A stretch of 64,000 nucleotides of DNA from Pseudomonas sp. DTU_2021_1001937_2_SI_NGA_ILE_001 (GTDB taxonomy: Bacteria; Pseudomonadota; Gammaproteobacteria; Pseudomonadales; Pseudomonadaceae). Below the pieces are notes generated by a model. It had not been told where the DNA came from. It saw only the letters and a program-made list of their open reading frames with translations, and did not search any database. Location: NCBI RefSeq assembly GCF_032463525.1, contig NZ_CP135971.1:2232001-2296000 (forward strand). Direction: 5' to 3'. Made by a program: the position numbers and the translations under genes. Shown here one piece after another: positions 1 through 10,021 of this stretch; within the stretch, counting starts at the first letter, position 1, and every line of letters begins with the position of its first letter.

Positions 1-2417
1 ACCCGACAAGCCTGCGACAATAGGTCGCGTAAATGCGCCCCCAAATGATGCAACTGCGGGTCGACCAGACGCTCGTCGTACAGCTGGGCGATGTCGATGT
101 CGGCCTTGGCCAGGACCATTTCCAGCATGTCGATGCGGGTGCGGAAGAACGGCCACTGCTCGCGCATCTGCGCCAGCAATTCGCCCTCGCCACGCGCCAA
201 CGCATTGCTCAATGCCGCCTCCCAGCCCAGCCAGGCGGGCAGCATCAGGCGCGTCTGGGTCCAGGCGAAGATCCATGGAATGGCCCGCAGGCTCTCCACC
301 CCGCCTTCACGACGCTTGGCCGGACGACTGCCCAGCGGCAGGCGTCCCAGCTCCTGCTCTGGCGTGGCCTGGCGGAAGTACTCGACGAATTCCGGGTGCT
401 CGCGCACCACGGTGCGGTAGGCCTTCACCCCGTCCTCGGCGAGGCGGTCCATCATCTGCCGCCAGGCCGGCTCCGGCGGGGGCGGCGGCAGCAAGGTCGC
501 CTCCAGCACGGCGGCCAGGTAGAGGTTGAGGTTCTGCTCGGCGATGCCGGGCAGGCCGAACTTGAAGCGGATCATCTCGCCCTGCTCGGTGGTGCGGAAG
601 CGCCCGGCCACCGACCCCGGTGGCTGCGACAGGATGGCCGCATGCGCCGGCCCGCCGCCACGCCCCACCGTGCCGCCGCGGCCGTGGAACAGCAGCAGTT
701 CCACCTGGCGCTCACGGCAGATGCCCACCAGTTTCTCCTGCGCCCGGTACTGCGCCCAGGCCGCCGCCGTGGTGCCGGCGTCCTTGGCCGAGTCGGAATA
801 GCCGATCATCACTTCCTGCGGACCTTGCAGGCGGGCACGGTAACCGGGCAATTCCAGCAACCGCTCGATCACCGGCCCGGCGTTGTCCAGGTCGGCCAGG
901 GTTTCGAATAGCGGCACCACCCGCATACGCCGCTGCAGCCCGGCCTCCTTGAGTAACAGCTGCACCGCCAGTACGTCGGAAGCGGCACCCGCCATGGAGA
1001 TGACATAAGAGCCCAGCGAGGCCGCCGGTGCCGCTGCCACTTCCCGGCAGGTGGCCAGCACTTCGGCGGTTTCCGCCGAGGGGCGGAAGTAGCCTGGCAG
1101 CAAGGGCCGGCGGTTATCCAGCTCGCGGGTCAGGAAGGCGATGCGCGCGTCCTCGTCCCAGTCCTCGTAACGTCCCAGGCCCAGGTAGTCGGTGATTTCG
1201 CTCATCGCCGCGCAGTGCCGGCCGGAATCCTGGCGCACGTCCAGGCGCACCAGGAACAGGCCGAAGGTCACCGCGCGGCGCAGGCAGTCGAGCAGCGGCC
1301 CGTCGGCGATCACGCCCATGCCGCATTCGTGCAGGGACTGGTAGCAGACCTGCAAGGGTTCGAGCAGCTCGCGATTGTCGTGCAGCACCTCCTCACCTGC
1401 CGGCTGGGGCGCCGCCAGGCAAGCCTGTGCCCAGTTGCGCGTGGCACGCAGGCGTTCACGCAGGCGCTTGAGTTCGGCCCGGTACGGCTCGGCGCTGTCA
1501 CCGACCCTGGCACGCAGTTCAGCGCTGGCCTGCTGCATCGACAGGTCGGCGGCCAGGCTGTCGACATCGCGCAGGTACAGGTCGGCGGCCATCCAGCGCG
1601 CCAGCAGCAGCACCTCACGGGTGACCTTGGCGGTGACGTTGGGGTTGCCATCGCGGTCGCCGCCCATCCACGAAGCGAAGCGGATCGGCGCGGCGTCCAG
1701 CGGCAGCCGAAAACCGGTGGCGGCGTGCAACACCTGATCGGCCTTGCGCAGGTAACTGGGTACCGCCTGCCACAGCGAGTGCTCGATCACCGCGAAGCCC
1801 CACTTGGCTTCGTCCACCGGGGTCGGCCGGGTGCGGCGGATCTCTTCGGTGTGCCAGGCCTCGGCGATCAGGCGCTGCAGGCGGGTGACGATCTGCTCGT
1901 ATTCCTGGCTGTTCAGGTCACGGTGGTCGAGGGCGGCCAGCTGTTCGGCAATGGCGTCGTACTTCTGGATCAGCGTGCGCCGCGCCACTTCAGTGGGGTG
2001 CGCGGTCAGCACCAGTTCGATGTCCAGCTTGCCGATCTGCCGCGCCAGGGCCTCGCTGCCGTGCCCGGCGCGCTGCAGGCGCTCGAGCAGCTCGGGCAGC
2101 ACCCGGGCTTCGAAGGGTTGTGGCTGGGTGTCGTCACGTCGGCGCAGCAACTGGTACTGCTCGGCGATGTTGGCCAGGTTGAGGAACTGGTTGAAGGCCC
2201 GGGCCACCGGCAGCAGTTCGTCTTCGTCAAGACTGGCGACACTGGCGCTGAGCTGTTCGCTACCCTCGGCCGAGCCGCGCCGACCGGCCTTGGCGGCCTT
2301 GCGGATGCGTTCGATGGTGTCGAGGAACTCGGCGCCGCGCTGTTCGCGAATGGTGTTGCCCAACAGCTCGCCCAACAAGTGGACGTCTTCCCGCAAGCGG
2401 GCATCTATATCGGCCAT
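1..2417 (-). CDS. ppc: Phosphoenolpyruvate carboxylase, 3' end cut by window edge
   Basis: Carboxylates phosphoenolpyruvate to oxaloacetate in the cytoplasm, refilling the TCA cycle. The reading frame starts at an ATG at 2417 ([10 protein letters not shown]) and runs off the left edge after about 805 of the roughly 880 residues usual for the family, so the C-terminus is missing from the window. The glycine-rich catalytic loop [14 protein letters not shown] lies near residue 576, and the second family signature [11 protein letters not shown] near residue 540, where E. coli PEPC has them. It is divergent from the small gene starting at 2546, with 128 bases between. No break or frameshift seen. 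Confidence 0.96.
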   Translation of the reverse strand, partial: MADIDARLREDVHLLGELLGNTIREQRGAEFLDTIERIRKAAKAGRRGSAEGSEQLSASVASLDEDELLPVARAFNQFLNLANIAEQYQLLRRRDDTQPQPFEARVLPELLERLQRAGHGSEALARQIGKLDIELVLTAHPTEVARRTLIQKYDAIAEQLAALDHRDLNSQEYEQIVTRLQRLIAEAWHTEEIRRTRPTPVDEAKWGFAVIEHSLWQAVPSYLRKADQVLHAATGFRLPLDAAPIRFASWMGGDRDGNPNVTAKVTREVLLLARWMAADLYLRDVDSLAADLSMQQASAELRARVGDSAEPYRAELKRLRERLRATRNWAQACLAAPQPAGEEVLHDNRELLEPLQVCYQSLHECGMGVIADGPLLDCLRRAVTFGLFLVRLDVRQDSGRHCAAMSEITDYLGLGRYEDWDEDARIAFLTRELDNRRPLLPGYFRPSAETAEVLATCREVAAAPAASLGSYVISMAGAASDVLAVQLLLKEAGLQRRMRVVPLFETLADLDNAGPVIERLLELPGYRARLQGPQEVMIGYSDSAKDAGTTAAAWAQYRAQEKLVGICRERQVELLLFHGRGGTVGRGGGPAHAAILSQPPGSVAGRFRTTEQGEMIRFKFGLPGIAEQNLNLYLAAVLEATLLPPPPPEPAWRQMMDRLAEDGVKAYRTVVREHPEFVEYFRQATPEQELGRLPLGSRPAKRREGGVESLRAIPWIFAWTQTRLMLPAWLGWEAALSNALARGEGELLAQMREQWPFFRTRIDMLEMVLAKADIDIAQLYDERLVDPQLHHLGAHLRDLLSQACR

Positions 2418-2545
2418 CCCTCACCCTCCGGTCTGTTGTTGTACCCCGCACACTGCACGAAAACCGCCACGCTGCCAAACCCGACAGCGAACACTGCGGC
2501 GCGCGGGCAGTCGAAAAACCGTAACCCACCGCAACCGGAGGCACC

Positions 2546-2866
2546 ATGAACAGTTTCCAGGCCCTGCTCAACGACTGGGAAAACCACGCTCATCACGCAC
2601 AGGAACGCAGCCAGGTCACCCTCAGCCTGTACCGCCACGACCAGGTGAAGATCAAGGCGCTCGCCGAAGCCTACGGGCTTGATGAAGCGACCGTCACCGA
2701 AGGCCTGCTGCACGCGGCCCTGCAAGAAGCCGAAGCCGCCATTCCCTACGTCAAAGGTGCCGAAGTGATTCGGGTGGAAGAAGGCGAACCGGTGTACGAC
2801 GACGCCGGGCGAACCCCCGCGCTCGTGGCCGCCGAACAGCGGATTCTCAAGGCTCAGGACCATTGA
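2546..2866 (+). CDS. Small conserved Pseudomonas protein of unknown function
   Basis: A 106-residue soluble, acidic protein without signal peptide or membrane segment. A good ribosome site (GGAGG at 2537-2541) precedes the ATG. It begins MNSFQALLNDWENH; the centre (about residues 27-62) reads like a strand-helix-helix, with LSLYRHDQVKIKALAEAYG then a helix rich in Ala and Glu. This resembles short Pseudomonas proteins that databases often label, on little evidence, as a pilus tip component; I do not endorse that function. Its place between ppc and the lipoprotein pair looks like the P. putida gene order, which argues it is a real gene. Confidence 0.75.
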   Translation: MNSFQALLNDWENHAHHAQERSQVTLSLYRHDQVKIKALAEAYGLDEATVTEGLLHAALQEAEAAIPYVKGAEVIRVEEGEPVYDDAGRTPALVAAEQRILKAQDH

Positions 2867-3095
2867 GGCACGCGCTCGCCGTGCTGCCAGCGGCCCTGGA
2901 GCAGGGCCTGCACCTGGCTGACCGGCGCCCGCAATGCTGGCTGAACGGAACGGAAATTTCTCTGAACTATTCAAAAAAGCGTCAGGTCCCAGCCAATAGC
3001 CATTACAGGAAAGACCGTGAGTGGCAGGCAAGCCGTCTGGCATCTCACTTCCCGGCCGCAACTGTCATGGAAAACCAAGAACCTGGAGTTAAACA

Positions 3096-3509
3096 ATGGA
3101 GTTGATGACCATGAACAACCTCACTGCCAAAGCCACGTTCGCCCCTGTGCGTGGACTCAAACTGGCTGCGTTGGCCCTGGGTAGCGCCCTGGTACTCGCC
3201 GGTTGTGCCGGTAACCCGCCGTCGGAGCAGTATGCGGTCACCCAGTCTGCGGTGAACAGCGCGGTCAGCGCGGGCGGCACCGAATACGCCGCTGTCGAAA
3301 TGAAGTCGGCCCAGGACAAGCTGCGTCAGGCTGACGTGGCCATGCAGGATCATCGCTACGACGAAGCCCGCCGCCTGGCTGAACAGGCCGAGTGGGACGC
3401 GCGCGTCGCCGAACGCAAGGCCCAGGCTGCCAAGGCGCAGAAAGCCGTACAGGACGCTCGCCAGGGTGTGAACGAACTCCGTGAAGAAAGCCAGCGCCAG
3501 GTCCAGTAA
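3096..3509 (+). CDS. DUF4398-type lipoprotein
   Basis: A 137-residue predicted lipoprotein: a basic and hydrophobic signal segment ends in the lipobox LVLAGC with the acylated cysteine at residue 37. The rest is mostly Ala/Gln/Lys/Glu-rich helix, typical of DUF4398 proteins that sit beside OmpA-like lipoproteins. The start at 3096 was chosen because GGAG at 3085-3088 is seven bases upstream; an in-frame ATG at 3111 is an alternative. It is followed 53 bases later by the OmpA-like gene on the same strand, very likely one operon concerned with the cell envelope. Exact role unknown. Confidence 0.85.
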   Translation: MELMTMNNLTAKATFAPVRGLKLAALALGSALVLAGCAGNPPSEQYAVTQSAVNSAVSAGGTEYAAVEMKSAQDKLRQADVAMQDHRYDEARRLAEQAEWDARVAERKAQAAKAQKAVQDARQGVNELREESQRQVQ

Positions 3510-3562
3510 TCCGGCCCTTTCACCTTTCACGCATTCGACATTGATTTAAGGACGACAAGACC

Positions 3563-4345
3563 ATGCGCAAACAAGTGATGATCCCTGCCCTGCTGGCTGT
3601 TAGCGTGGCCCTCGGGGCCTGCGCCACCAAGCCCAACCCAAGCCTGGAACAGGCGCGCACCAATTTCTCGGCGCTGCAGAGCAACCCTGACGCCAGCAAG
3701 GTCGCGGCACTGGAAACCAAGGATGCCAGCGACTCGCTGGACAAGGCCGACAAGGCCTTCCGTGATGGCGAAGACGCCAAGAAGGTCGACCAGCTGGCCT
3801 ACCTGACCAACCAGCGTATCGAAGTCGCCAAGCAGACCATCGCCCTGCGCACCGCCGAGGCTGACCTGCAGAAAGCCTCCGCCGACCGCGCCCAGGCGCG
3901 CTTGGACGCCCGTGACGCGCAGATCGCCAAGCTGAAGGAAAGCCTCAACGCCAAGCAGACCGAGCGCGGCACCCTGGTGACCTTCGGCGACGTGCTGTTC
4001 GACTACAACAAGGCGGAGCTGAAGCCCGGCGCACAAGGCAACATCTTCAAGCTGGCGCAGTTCCTCCAGGAGAACCCTGACCGCAAGGTGATCGTCGAGG
4101 GCTACACCGACAGCACCGGTTCGGCCTCCTACAACCAGCAACTGTCCGAGCGCCGCGCCGACTCGGTGCGCGCCGCACTGGTACGCGCTGGCGTCGACCC
4201 GACCCGCGTCGTCGCCCAGGGCTATGGCAAGGAATATCCGGTGGCCGACAATTCCAGCAACTCCGGTCGTGCCATGAACCGTCGTGTGGAAGTGACCATT
4301 TCCAACGACAACCAGCCGGTAGCGCCACGTTCAAGCATGCAGTGA
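3563..4345 (+). CDS. OmpA-family lipoprotein with DUF4398-like N-terminus
   Basis: A 260-residue outer-membrane lipoprotein that probably tethers the membrane to peptidoglycan. The signal peptide ends in VALGAC (Cys20). Residues about 25-130 are Ala/Lys/Asp-rich helix like that of its upstream neighbour. Residues about 138-252 form an OmpA C-terminal domain: VTFGDVLFDYNKAEL, then VEGYTDSTGS and NQQLSERRADSV, which carries the Asp and Arg that bind diaminopimelate in this family. It ends just before a strong terminator, so it is the last gene of the two-gene unit. Confidence 0.92.
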   Translation: MRKQVMIPALLAVSVALGACATKPNPSLEQARTNFSALQSNPDASKVAALETKDASDSLDKADKAFRDGEDAKKVDQLAYLTNQRIEVAKQTIALRTAEADLQKASADRAQARLDARDAQIAKLKESLNAKQTERGTLVTFGDVLFDYNKAELKPGAQGNIFKLAQFLQENPDRKVIVEGYTDSTGSASYNQQLSERRADSVRAALVRAGVDPTRVVAQGYGKEYPVADNSSNSGRAMNRRVEVTISNDNQPVAPRSSMQ

Positions 4346-4366
4346 TCGCTTGACTCGCGCCTCATG

Positions 4367-4400
4367 AAGCCCCGCCAGCCTGCGTGCTCGCGGGGCTTTT
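4367..4400 (+). terminator. Rho-independent terminator after the OmpA-like gene
   Basis: A GC-rich stem with arms 4369-4375 (GCCCCGC) and 4390-4396 (GCGGGGC) encloses a 14-base loop and is followed by TTTT. Flanking AA and TT extend the pairing. It is 21 bases after the stop codon of the OmpA-like lipoprotein gene and separates it from the transporter gene at 4542. Confidence 0.85.
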
Positions 4401-4541
4401 CAATGGTCTGACGCCAGCCGCTGCAAGCATGTCGCGGTCCGGCCCGCACGCCCTGGCGCGTCTTGCCAGGGTGGTGCAGCGACGGTCGCGACCACGGCCA
4501 CTGTGCACCTGCAATTCGCTTTCCGGGAGACAAGAACATCC

Positions 4542-6512
4542 ATGGGCCAAAAGACCGAGCCAACCCCAAGATCCGCCCTCAACCCGCCGGTGTTCTGGAT
4601 CTCGTCGATCCTGTTGCTGGCACTGGTGCTGTTCACCGCCAGCTCACCGAGCACGGCTCAGGACCTGTTCACTCTCATTCAGGGCTGGATCATCACCAAT
4701 GTCAGCTGGTTCTACATCCTGGCCGTCGCGGTGATCCTCGGCACGGTGGTGTACCTCGGCATCGGCCGCTACGGCGACATCAAGCTCGGCCCGGACCACA
4801 GCACCCCCGACTACAGCAGCACCACCTGGTTCGCCATGCTGTTCTCCGCCGGCATGGGCATCGGCCTGATGTTCTTCGGCGTCGCCGAGCCGGTGATGCA
4901 CTTCATCAACCCGCCCTTCGGCAGCGGCTATGACATTCAGGCGGCGCGCGAGGCGATGAAACTCACCTTCTTCCACTGGGGCCTGCATGCCTGGGCGATC
5001 TACGCCATCGTGGCGCTGATCCTGGCCTACTTCAGCTACCGCCACGGCCTGCCCCTGACCCTGCGCTCGGCGCTGTACCCGCTGATCGGCGAACGCATCA
5101 ACGGCCCTATCGGTCATGCCGTGGACATCTTCGCGATCATCGGTACGGTGCTGGGCGTGGCCACCTCGCTGGGTTTCGGCGTGGCGCAGATCAACACCGG
5201 CCTGAATGCCATGTTCGGGGTCCCGGTGAACACAGGCGTGCAGATCGTGCTGATCATCGCCACCACCGCGCTGGCGACACTGTCGGTGGTCTCCGGGCTG
5301 GACAAGGGCATCCGCCGCCTTTCGGAACTCAACCTCGGCCTGGCGGTGCTGCTGATGCTGATGGTCGTGCTGCTCGGCCCCACCGTGCTGATTCTGCAGA
5401 CCTTCGTGCAGAACACCGGCGGCTACCTGAGCGAAATCGTCAGCCGCACCCTGAACCTCTATGCCTACGACCCCACCGACTGGATCGGCGGCTGGACGCT
5501 GTTCTACTGGGGCTGGTGGCTGGCCTGGTCGCCCTTCGTGGGGCTGTTCATCGCGCGTATCTCACGCGGGCGAACCATCCGCGAGTTCGTCAGCGGCGTG
5601 CTGCTGGTGCCCACCGCGTTCACCCTGCTGTGGATGACGGTATTCGGCAACACCGCGATCCATCTGATACTCGACCAGGGCATGAGCGACCTGGCCGCCG
5701 CCATCAACCAGGACACCGCCCTGGCGCTGTTCGCTTTTCTTGAGCACTTCCCGTTCGCCAGTTTCATTTCGGTGCTGGCGATCATCATGGTGGTGGTGTT
5801 CTTCGTCACCTCGGCCGACTCCGGCGCCATGGTGGTCGACATGCTCGCCTCTGGCGGTAATGACCATACGCCGGTCTGGCAGCGCATCTTCTGGGCCACG
5901 AGCATGGGTGTCGTGGCCATCGCGCTGTTGCTGGCCGACGGCCTGAAAGCCCTGCAGACCGCGACCATCGCCAGCGCCCTGCCCTTCACCATCGCCCTGC
6001 TGTGCAGCATGCGCGGCCTGATGAAGGCACTGAAGCTCGACGCCACCAAGCGTGGCCTGCGTCATTACAGCCTGTCGCCATCCACCTCACGCGGCCCCGG
6101 CAGCTGGCAGCGCCGCCTGCGCAACCTGGCGATGTTTCCGCGCCGCGCCCATGTGGTGCGCTTCATCAGCGAAGTGGCCAAACCCGCCTGCTTGTCGGTG
6201 GCCGATGAATGGCGCCGCCAAGGCTATCAATGCCAGGTGGACGACGGCGAGGACGGTAGCGTGCGGCTGACGGTCGGCCCTACGGACAACCCCGAGTACC
6301 TCTACCAGGTGGTGCCCAAGGCCTACGCCATGCCCAGCTTCGTGCTCAGCGACAGCCAGAGCGACGAACGCAAGTACTTCCGTGCCGAGGTCTACCTGCG
6401 CGAGGGCGGCCAGGACCACGATGTGATGGGCTGGTCCAGGGAAGACGTGATTGGCGACATTCTCGATCAGTACGAACGACACATGCACTTCCTGCATCTG
6501 GTCAGCGAGTGA
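4542..6512 (+). CDS. betT: BCCT-family transporter, BetT-type (choline or betaine uptake)
   Basis: A 656-residue inner-membrane secondary transporter for quaternary amines such as choline, driven by ion gradients. About twelve hydrophobic segments fill residues 20-515. The family's tryptophan-rich stretch GWTLFYWGWWLAWSPF and the following arginine-rich IARISRGRTIREF are present, as is TSADSGAMVVD. The last 150 or so residues are hydrophilic, the osmosensing cytoplasmic tail of the long BetT subtype. The start at 4542 is preceded by GGGAGA at 4525-4530; the frame is open further upstream to 4503. The substrate is inferred from the subtype; no bet catabolic genes are adjacent. Confidence 0.88.
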   Translation: MGQKTEPTPRSALNPPVFWISSILLLALVLFTASSPSTAQDLFTLIQGWIITNVSWFYILAVAVILGTVVYLGIGRYGDIKLGPDHSTPDYSSTTWFAMLFSAGMGIGLMFFGVAEPVMHFINPPFGSGYDIQAAREAMKLTFFHWGLHAWAIYAIVALILAYFSYRHGLPLTLRSALYPLIGERINGPIGHAVDIFAIIGTVLGVATSLGFGVAQINTGLNAMFGVPVNTGVQIVLIIATTALATLSVVSGLDKGIRRLSELNLGLAVLLMLMVVLLGPTVLILQTFVQNTGGYLSEIVSRTLNLYAYDPTDWIGGWTLFYWGWWLAWSPFVGLFIARISRGRTIREFVSGVLLVPTAFTLLWMTVFGNTAIHLILDQGMSDLAAAINQDTALALFAFLEHFPFASFISVLAIIMVVVFFVTSADSGAMVVDMLASGGNDHTPVWQRIFWATSMGVVAIALLLADGLKALQTATIASALPFTIALLCSMRGLMKALKLDATKRGLRHYSLSPSTSRGPGSWQRRLRNLAMFPRRAHVVRFISEVAKPACLSVADEWRRQGYQCQVDDGEDGSVRLTVGPTDNPEYLYQVVPKAYAMPSFVLSDSQSDERKYFRAEVYLREGGQDHDVMGWSREDVIGDILDQYERHMHFLHLVSE

Positions 6513-6539
6513 ACAGGAAAAATTTGTTACAAGCACAAA

Positions 6540-6563
6540 TTATTGGCAATAAATCACCAATAA
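6540..6563. promoter_or_regulatory. AT-rich inverted repeat upstream of the AraC regulator
   Basis: TTATTGG at 6540-6546 and its complement CCAATAA at 6557-6563 are separated by ten bases, a centre spacing of about 17 bases. It sits in the intergenic region 28 bases after betT and 82 bases before the AraC-family gene, in DNA clearly more AT-rich than its surroundings. An operator or promoter element is plausible; a weak hairpin at the end of the betT transcript is the alternative. Confidence 0.4.
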
Positions 6564-6644
6564 CCCGTTAATCGCGAGCATGCTTAGCAAGCTTTTCTCC
6601 GCCGGCGCTGCGTACACTGCCACGCAGCCCGAGCGGAGGAACCC

Positions 6645-7352
6645 ATGCAGACACTCACCCAGGATTATCGGCATGGCGACGTGGTCGCCAGCCACTGCCA
6701 CGCCCAGGCGCAACTGATCCACGCCAGTGCCGGGGTGATGCTGGTGGGCACCGAACAGGGTGACTGGGTGATACCCCCCGGCCATGCGCTGTGGGTGCCC
6801 GCCGGGGTCGCCCATGAGGTGCGCATGACCGGTGCGGTGAGCATGCGCACGCTGCTGGTCCCCACGCACCACTCGAACCAGTGCCTGGTCATCGAAGTCA
6901 GCACCCTGCTGCGTGAACTGATTCTGGCGGCTTCGATCCGGCCGGTGGATCCCTTGCGCCAGCAGCACCTGCTGGCGCTCATCGACCTGGAGCTGCAAGC
7001 GGCCCGCCAGGTGCCCGCCTACATTCCCCTGCCCCGCGACCGGCGCCTGCGCCGCCTGTGCACCGAGCTGCTCGACGAACCGGCCCGCGAGCTGACCCTG
7101 GAACAGTGCGGGCAGCGCCTGAACATGAGTGCCCGTACCCTGGCGCGTGGCTTTCAGCGCGAACTGGGCATGTCTTTGGGTGAATGGCGCACCCGTACGC
7201 GGATGATCCTCAGCCAGCAGCGCCTGCTGCGCGGCGTGCCGATCATCGAGGTGGCGCTGGAGCACGGCTACCAGAGCCCCAGCGCCTTCGCCGCGACCTT
7301 CAAACGTGTGCTCGGCCACAGCCCGCGCCACTGTCAGGCCCGCTCGGGCTGA
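6645..7352 (+). CDS. AraC-family transcriptional regulator
   Basis: A 235-residue DNA-binding regulator. Residues about 1-80 form a cupin-like sensor domain (GDVVASHCHAQAQLIHAS, then IPPGHALWVPAGVAHEV), as in AraC proteins of the short AraC/cupin type. Residues about 135-233 carry two helix-turn-helix motifs, LTLEQCGQRLNMSARTLARG and the family signature running from VALEHGYQSPSAFAATFKR to the end. It is transcribed toward the efflux operon beginning 99 bases downstream and is the natural candidate to control it. Effector unknown. Confidence 0.9.
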   Translation: MQTLTQDYRHGDVVASHCHAQAQLIHASAGVMLVGTEQGDWVIPPGHALWVPAGVAHEVRMTGAVSMRTLLVPTHHSNQCLVIEVSTLLRELILAASIRPVDPLRQQHLLALIDLELQAARQVPAYIPLPRDRRLRRLCTELLDEPARELTLEQCGQRLNMSARTLARGFQRELGMSLGEWRTRTRMILSQQRLLRGVPIIEVALEHGYQSPSAFAATFKRVLGHSPRHCQARSG

Positions 7353-7451
7353 ACTGTCCCGATCGCACGCGCGGTTGTCCGCTTCACGAGCGAGCAGCCG
7401 CGCCCTGCACGTTAGCCTGAGTGACTCGATTGATCCTGCGAAGTCCTCTCC

Positions 7452-8885
7452 ATGCGTGTGCCCGCCCCGTTGTTCATCCCCGTCGCCCTGCTCGTGCTCG
7501 GCGGCTGCCAGGCCCAGGCGCCGACGCCGCCGACGGCCCCCCTCTCAGCCGCTGAAACGAGCCTGGGCGTCCTGCCTGATGGCGTCGACCACCAGCCACT
7601 GCCCGACCGCTGGTGGTCGCTGTACCGCGACCCGCAGCTCGACCAACTGGTAGAACGCGCCCTGCAGCACAATCAGGACCTGGCCCAGACCGATGCGCAC
7701 CTCAAGGCGCTGATGGCTGGCGTTCGCCAGCAACAGGCCGCGCTGTGGCCGAGCACCGAGGTGCAGGCCGGCGTGCCGTACGGGCGCAGCAGCGATGACC
7801 AAGTGCTGGCCGAGGCTCGCGACGGCCATGCCGCCAATCACTGGGAGACCGCGCTCGGCTTCGACCTGGCCTGGCAGCTGGACCTGTATGGGCAACTGCG
7901 CGCCGCTATCGCTGCCGCCCAGGCCAGCGTCGAAGCCCAGACCGCCGCCCGCGACCAATTGCGCCTGGGCATCGCCGCGCAGACCAGCCAGGCGTATATC
8001 GACCTGTGCAGTTTCACGGCACGGCAGGCGGTGTTGCAGCAGTCGCTGGACAACCTCGCCAGCAGCCTGCGGCTCACCGAACGCCAGCACCAGGGCGGGG
8101 TGGCCACCGCCCTCGACAGCCGCCGCCTGCAGGTGTTGGCCAGCCGCACGCGTGCCGAGCTGCCGTGGCTGCAGGCGCGCCAGCAGATGGCAGCCTTCAG
8201 CCTGGCTCAGCTTACCGGGCAGGCCAATGCCCCTGCCGAACCTTGCCAGCAGCTGCCCAACCTGAACGCTGCACTGCCCAGCGGCGAGGCCTGGCACCTG
8301 CTGCAACGCCGCCCCGACATCCGCCAGGCCGAACGCCAGTGGCTGGCGGCGCACTGGCGCGCCGAGCAGGTGCGCGGCGACCTGTACCCGCAAGTCAGCC
8401 TGGGCGCGACGCTGAACACCGCCAGCAATCACCTCGACGGCCTGGGTGACAGCCGCGCCCTGAGCTTCGGCGTCGGGCCGCTGATCCGTTGGCGCTTCCC
8501 CAACCGGGCCGCCAACCGCGCGCGCCTGGCCGCAGCCGACGCCGAGCGCGAGGCCAGCCTGGCGGCATGGCGCAGCAGCGTACTGAGCGCGCTCAAGGAC
8601 GTGCGCAGCGCCCTGGCCCGTTATGCCGGCGAACGCCAGCGCGCCCAGACCCTGGACCAGGCTGCGCAACAGAGCCGCGAAGCCTTCGAACTGGCCGAGC
8701 GTGGCTACCGCGCCGGCAGTCTCGACGGCCTGCAGCAACTCGACGCGCAACGTGAACTGATCGCCGCCCAGGCCCAACAGGTCGAGGCTCGCCAGCGCCA
8801 GGCACACAGCGAGATCGCCCTGTTTCAGGCGCTGGGCGGCGGCTGGCAGGCACCGGACTCATTGACCCTCAAGGAACACCCGTAA
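7452..8885 (+). CDS. Outer-membrane efflux lipoprotein (NodT/OprM type)
   Basis: A 477-residue outer-membrane channel component of a tripartite efflux pump. The signal peptide ends in LVLGGC with the lipidated Cys19. The protein has the two-fold repeated helical pattern of TolC/OprM proteins: WWSLYRDPQLDQLVERALQH near residue 55 and QRRPDIRQAERQWLAAHW near residue 285, both typical of the NodT subfamily. Its stop codon overlaps the ATG of the HlyD gene at 8885, so the two are translationally linked. Gene order channel, adaptor, MFS pump is common in Pseudomonas and Burkholderia EmrAB-type systems. Confidence 0.93.
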   Translation: MRVPAPLFIPVALLVLGGCQAQAPTPPTAPLSAAETSLGVLPDGVDHQPLPDRWWSLYRDPQLDQLVERALQHNQDLAQTDAHLKALMAGVRQQQAALWPSTEVQAGVPYGRSSDDQVLAEARDGHAANHWETALGFDLAWQLDLYGQLRAAIAAAQASVEAQTAARDQLRLGIAAQTSQAYIDLCSFTARQAVLQQSLDNLASSLRLTERQHQGGVATALDSRRLQVLASRTRAELPWLQARQQMAAFSLAQLTGQANAPAEPCQQLPNLNAALPSGEAWHLLQRRPDIRQAERQWLAAHWRAEQVRGDLYPQVSLGATLNTASNHLDGLGDSRALSFGVGPLIRWRFPNRAANRARLAAADAEREASLAAWRSSVLSALKDVRSALARYAGERQRAQTLDQAAQQSREAFELAERGYRAGSLDGLQQLDAQRELIAAQAQQVEARQRQAHSEIALFQALGGGWQAPDSLTLKEHP

Positions 8886-10021
8886 TGAACATCGCCATCG
8901 ACGAACAGACCCGTGCCGAACAGGCGCAGATCCTTGCCGCACAACGGCGCAAGCGCCAGCGAGTGGCCGCCAGCGCCCTGCTGGGGACAGTGGCGCTGCT
9001 GGCCGTGGGGGCCTGGTGGCTGCTGTGGGGGCGTTTCTTCGAGAGCACCGACGATGCCTACGTGCGTGCCGACTGGGTCGCGGTCAGCGCGCGAGTCAAT
9101 GGCTACGTGGCGCAGGTACTGGTCGAAGACGACCAGCCGGTACAGGCCGGCCAGGTGCTGCTGCGCATTCGCCAGGATGACTACCAGGCGCATGAGCAAC
9201 GTGCCAGTGCCGGCTTGCAGGAGGCCCGTGCCGCACTGTTGGCGGCCCAGGCCGAACGTCGGGTGGCCGAAGCCGCCGTGGCGCACCAGCGGCAGGCCAT
9301 CGACCAGGCGCGCGCGGCCCTCACCGCCAGCCAGGCCGAGCAGCGTCGCAGCGACCTCGACCTGCGCCGCTACCAGGGTCTGGTGCGTGACCAGGCCGCC
9401 ACCACCCAGCGCCTGGAAAGCGCCCTGGCCAGCGCGGCCCTGGCCCGTGGCGCACGGCAGGCGGCGCAGGCGAGCCTGGCCGGCGAACAGCGGCGCCTGG
9501 ACATGCTGCAGGCGCAGATCGCCCAGGCCGATGCCCACATTGCCCAGGCCCAGGCGGCACGCCAGGCTGCCGAGGCCGACCTGCAACTGGCCGAGCAAGC
9601 GTTGCGCGACACCGAGGTGCGCGCCCCGGTCGCCGGCGTGGTCGGCCAGCGCCGCGTGCGCGAGGGCCAGTACCTGGTACCCGGTCAGCCGCTGCTGGCC
9701 GTGGTGCCGGTGGACCAGGCCTACGTGGTGGCCAATTTCAAGGAAACCCAGCTGCAACACATGCGCCCCGGCCAACCGGTGAGCATTCAGGTCGACAGCT
9801 ACCCCGACACGCCGCTGCATGGCCAGGTCAGCAGCGTCTCGCCGGCCTCGGGCAGCGTCTTCGCCCTGCTGCCGTCGGATAACGCCACCGGCAACTTCAC
9901 CAAGATCGTGCAGCGCTTCCCGGTGCGCATTCGTCTCGACGCCGGTACGTCGCAGCCGATTCTTCCGGGCATGTCGGTGATCGCCACGGTCGACACGCAT
10001 CAGCGCGAGGTGCACCGATGA
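8885..10021 (+). CDS. HlyD/EmrA-family membrane fusion protein
   Basis: A 378-residue periplasmic adaptor that links the inner-membrane pump to the outer-membrane channel. One N-terminal membrane segment spans about residues 29-49. Next come the lipoyl half-motif STDDAYVRADWVAVSARVNG, a long Ala/Gln-rich coiled coil (about 95-230), and the second half DTEVRAPVAGVVGQRRVREG, followed by a beta-barrel domain. Length and layout match EmrA. Its last codons overlap the start of the downstream MFS gene by four bases. Confidence 0.93.
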   Translation: MNIAIDEQTRAEQAQILAAQRRKRQRVAASALLGTVALLAVGAWWLLWGRFFESTDDAYVRADWVAVSARVNGYVAQVLVEDDQPVQAGQVLLRIRQDDYQAHEQRASAGLQEARAALLAAQAERRVAEAAVAHQRQAIDQARAALTASQAEQRRSDLDLRRYQGLVRDQAATTQRLESALASAALARGARQAAQASLAGEQRRLDMLQAQIAQADAHIAQAQAARQAAEADLQLAEQALRDTEVRAPVAGVVGQRRVREGQYLVPGQPLLAVVPVDQAYVVANFKETQLQHMRPGQPVSIQVDSYPDTPLHGQVSSVSPASGSVFALLPSDNATGNFTKIVQRFPVRIRLDAGTSQPILPGMSVIATVDTHQREVHR

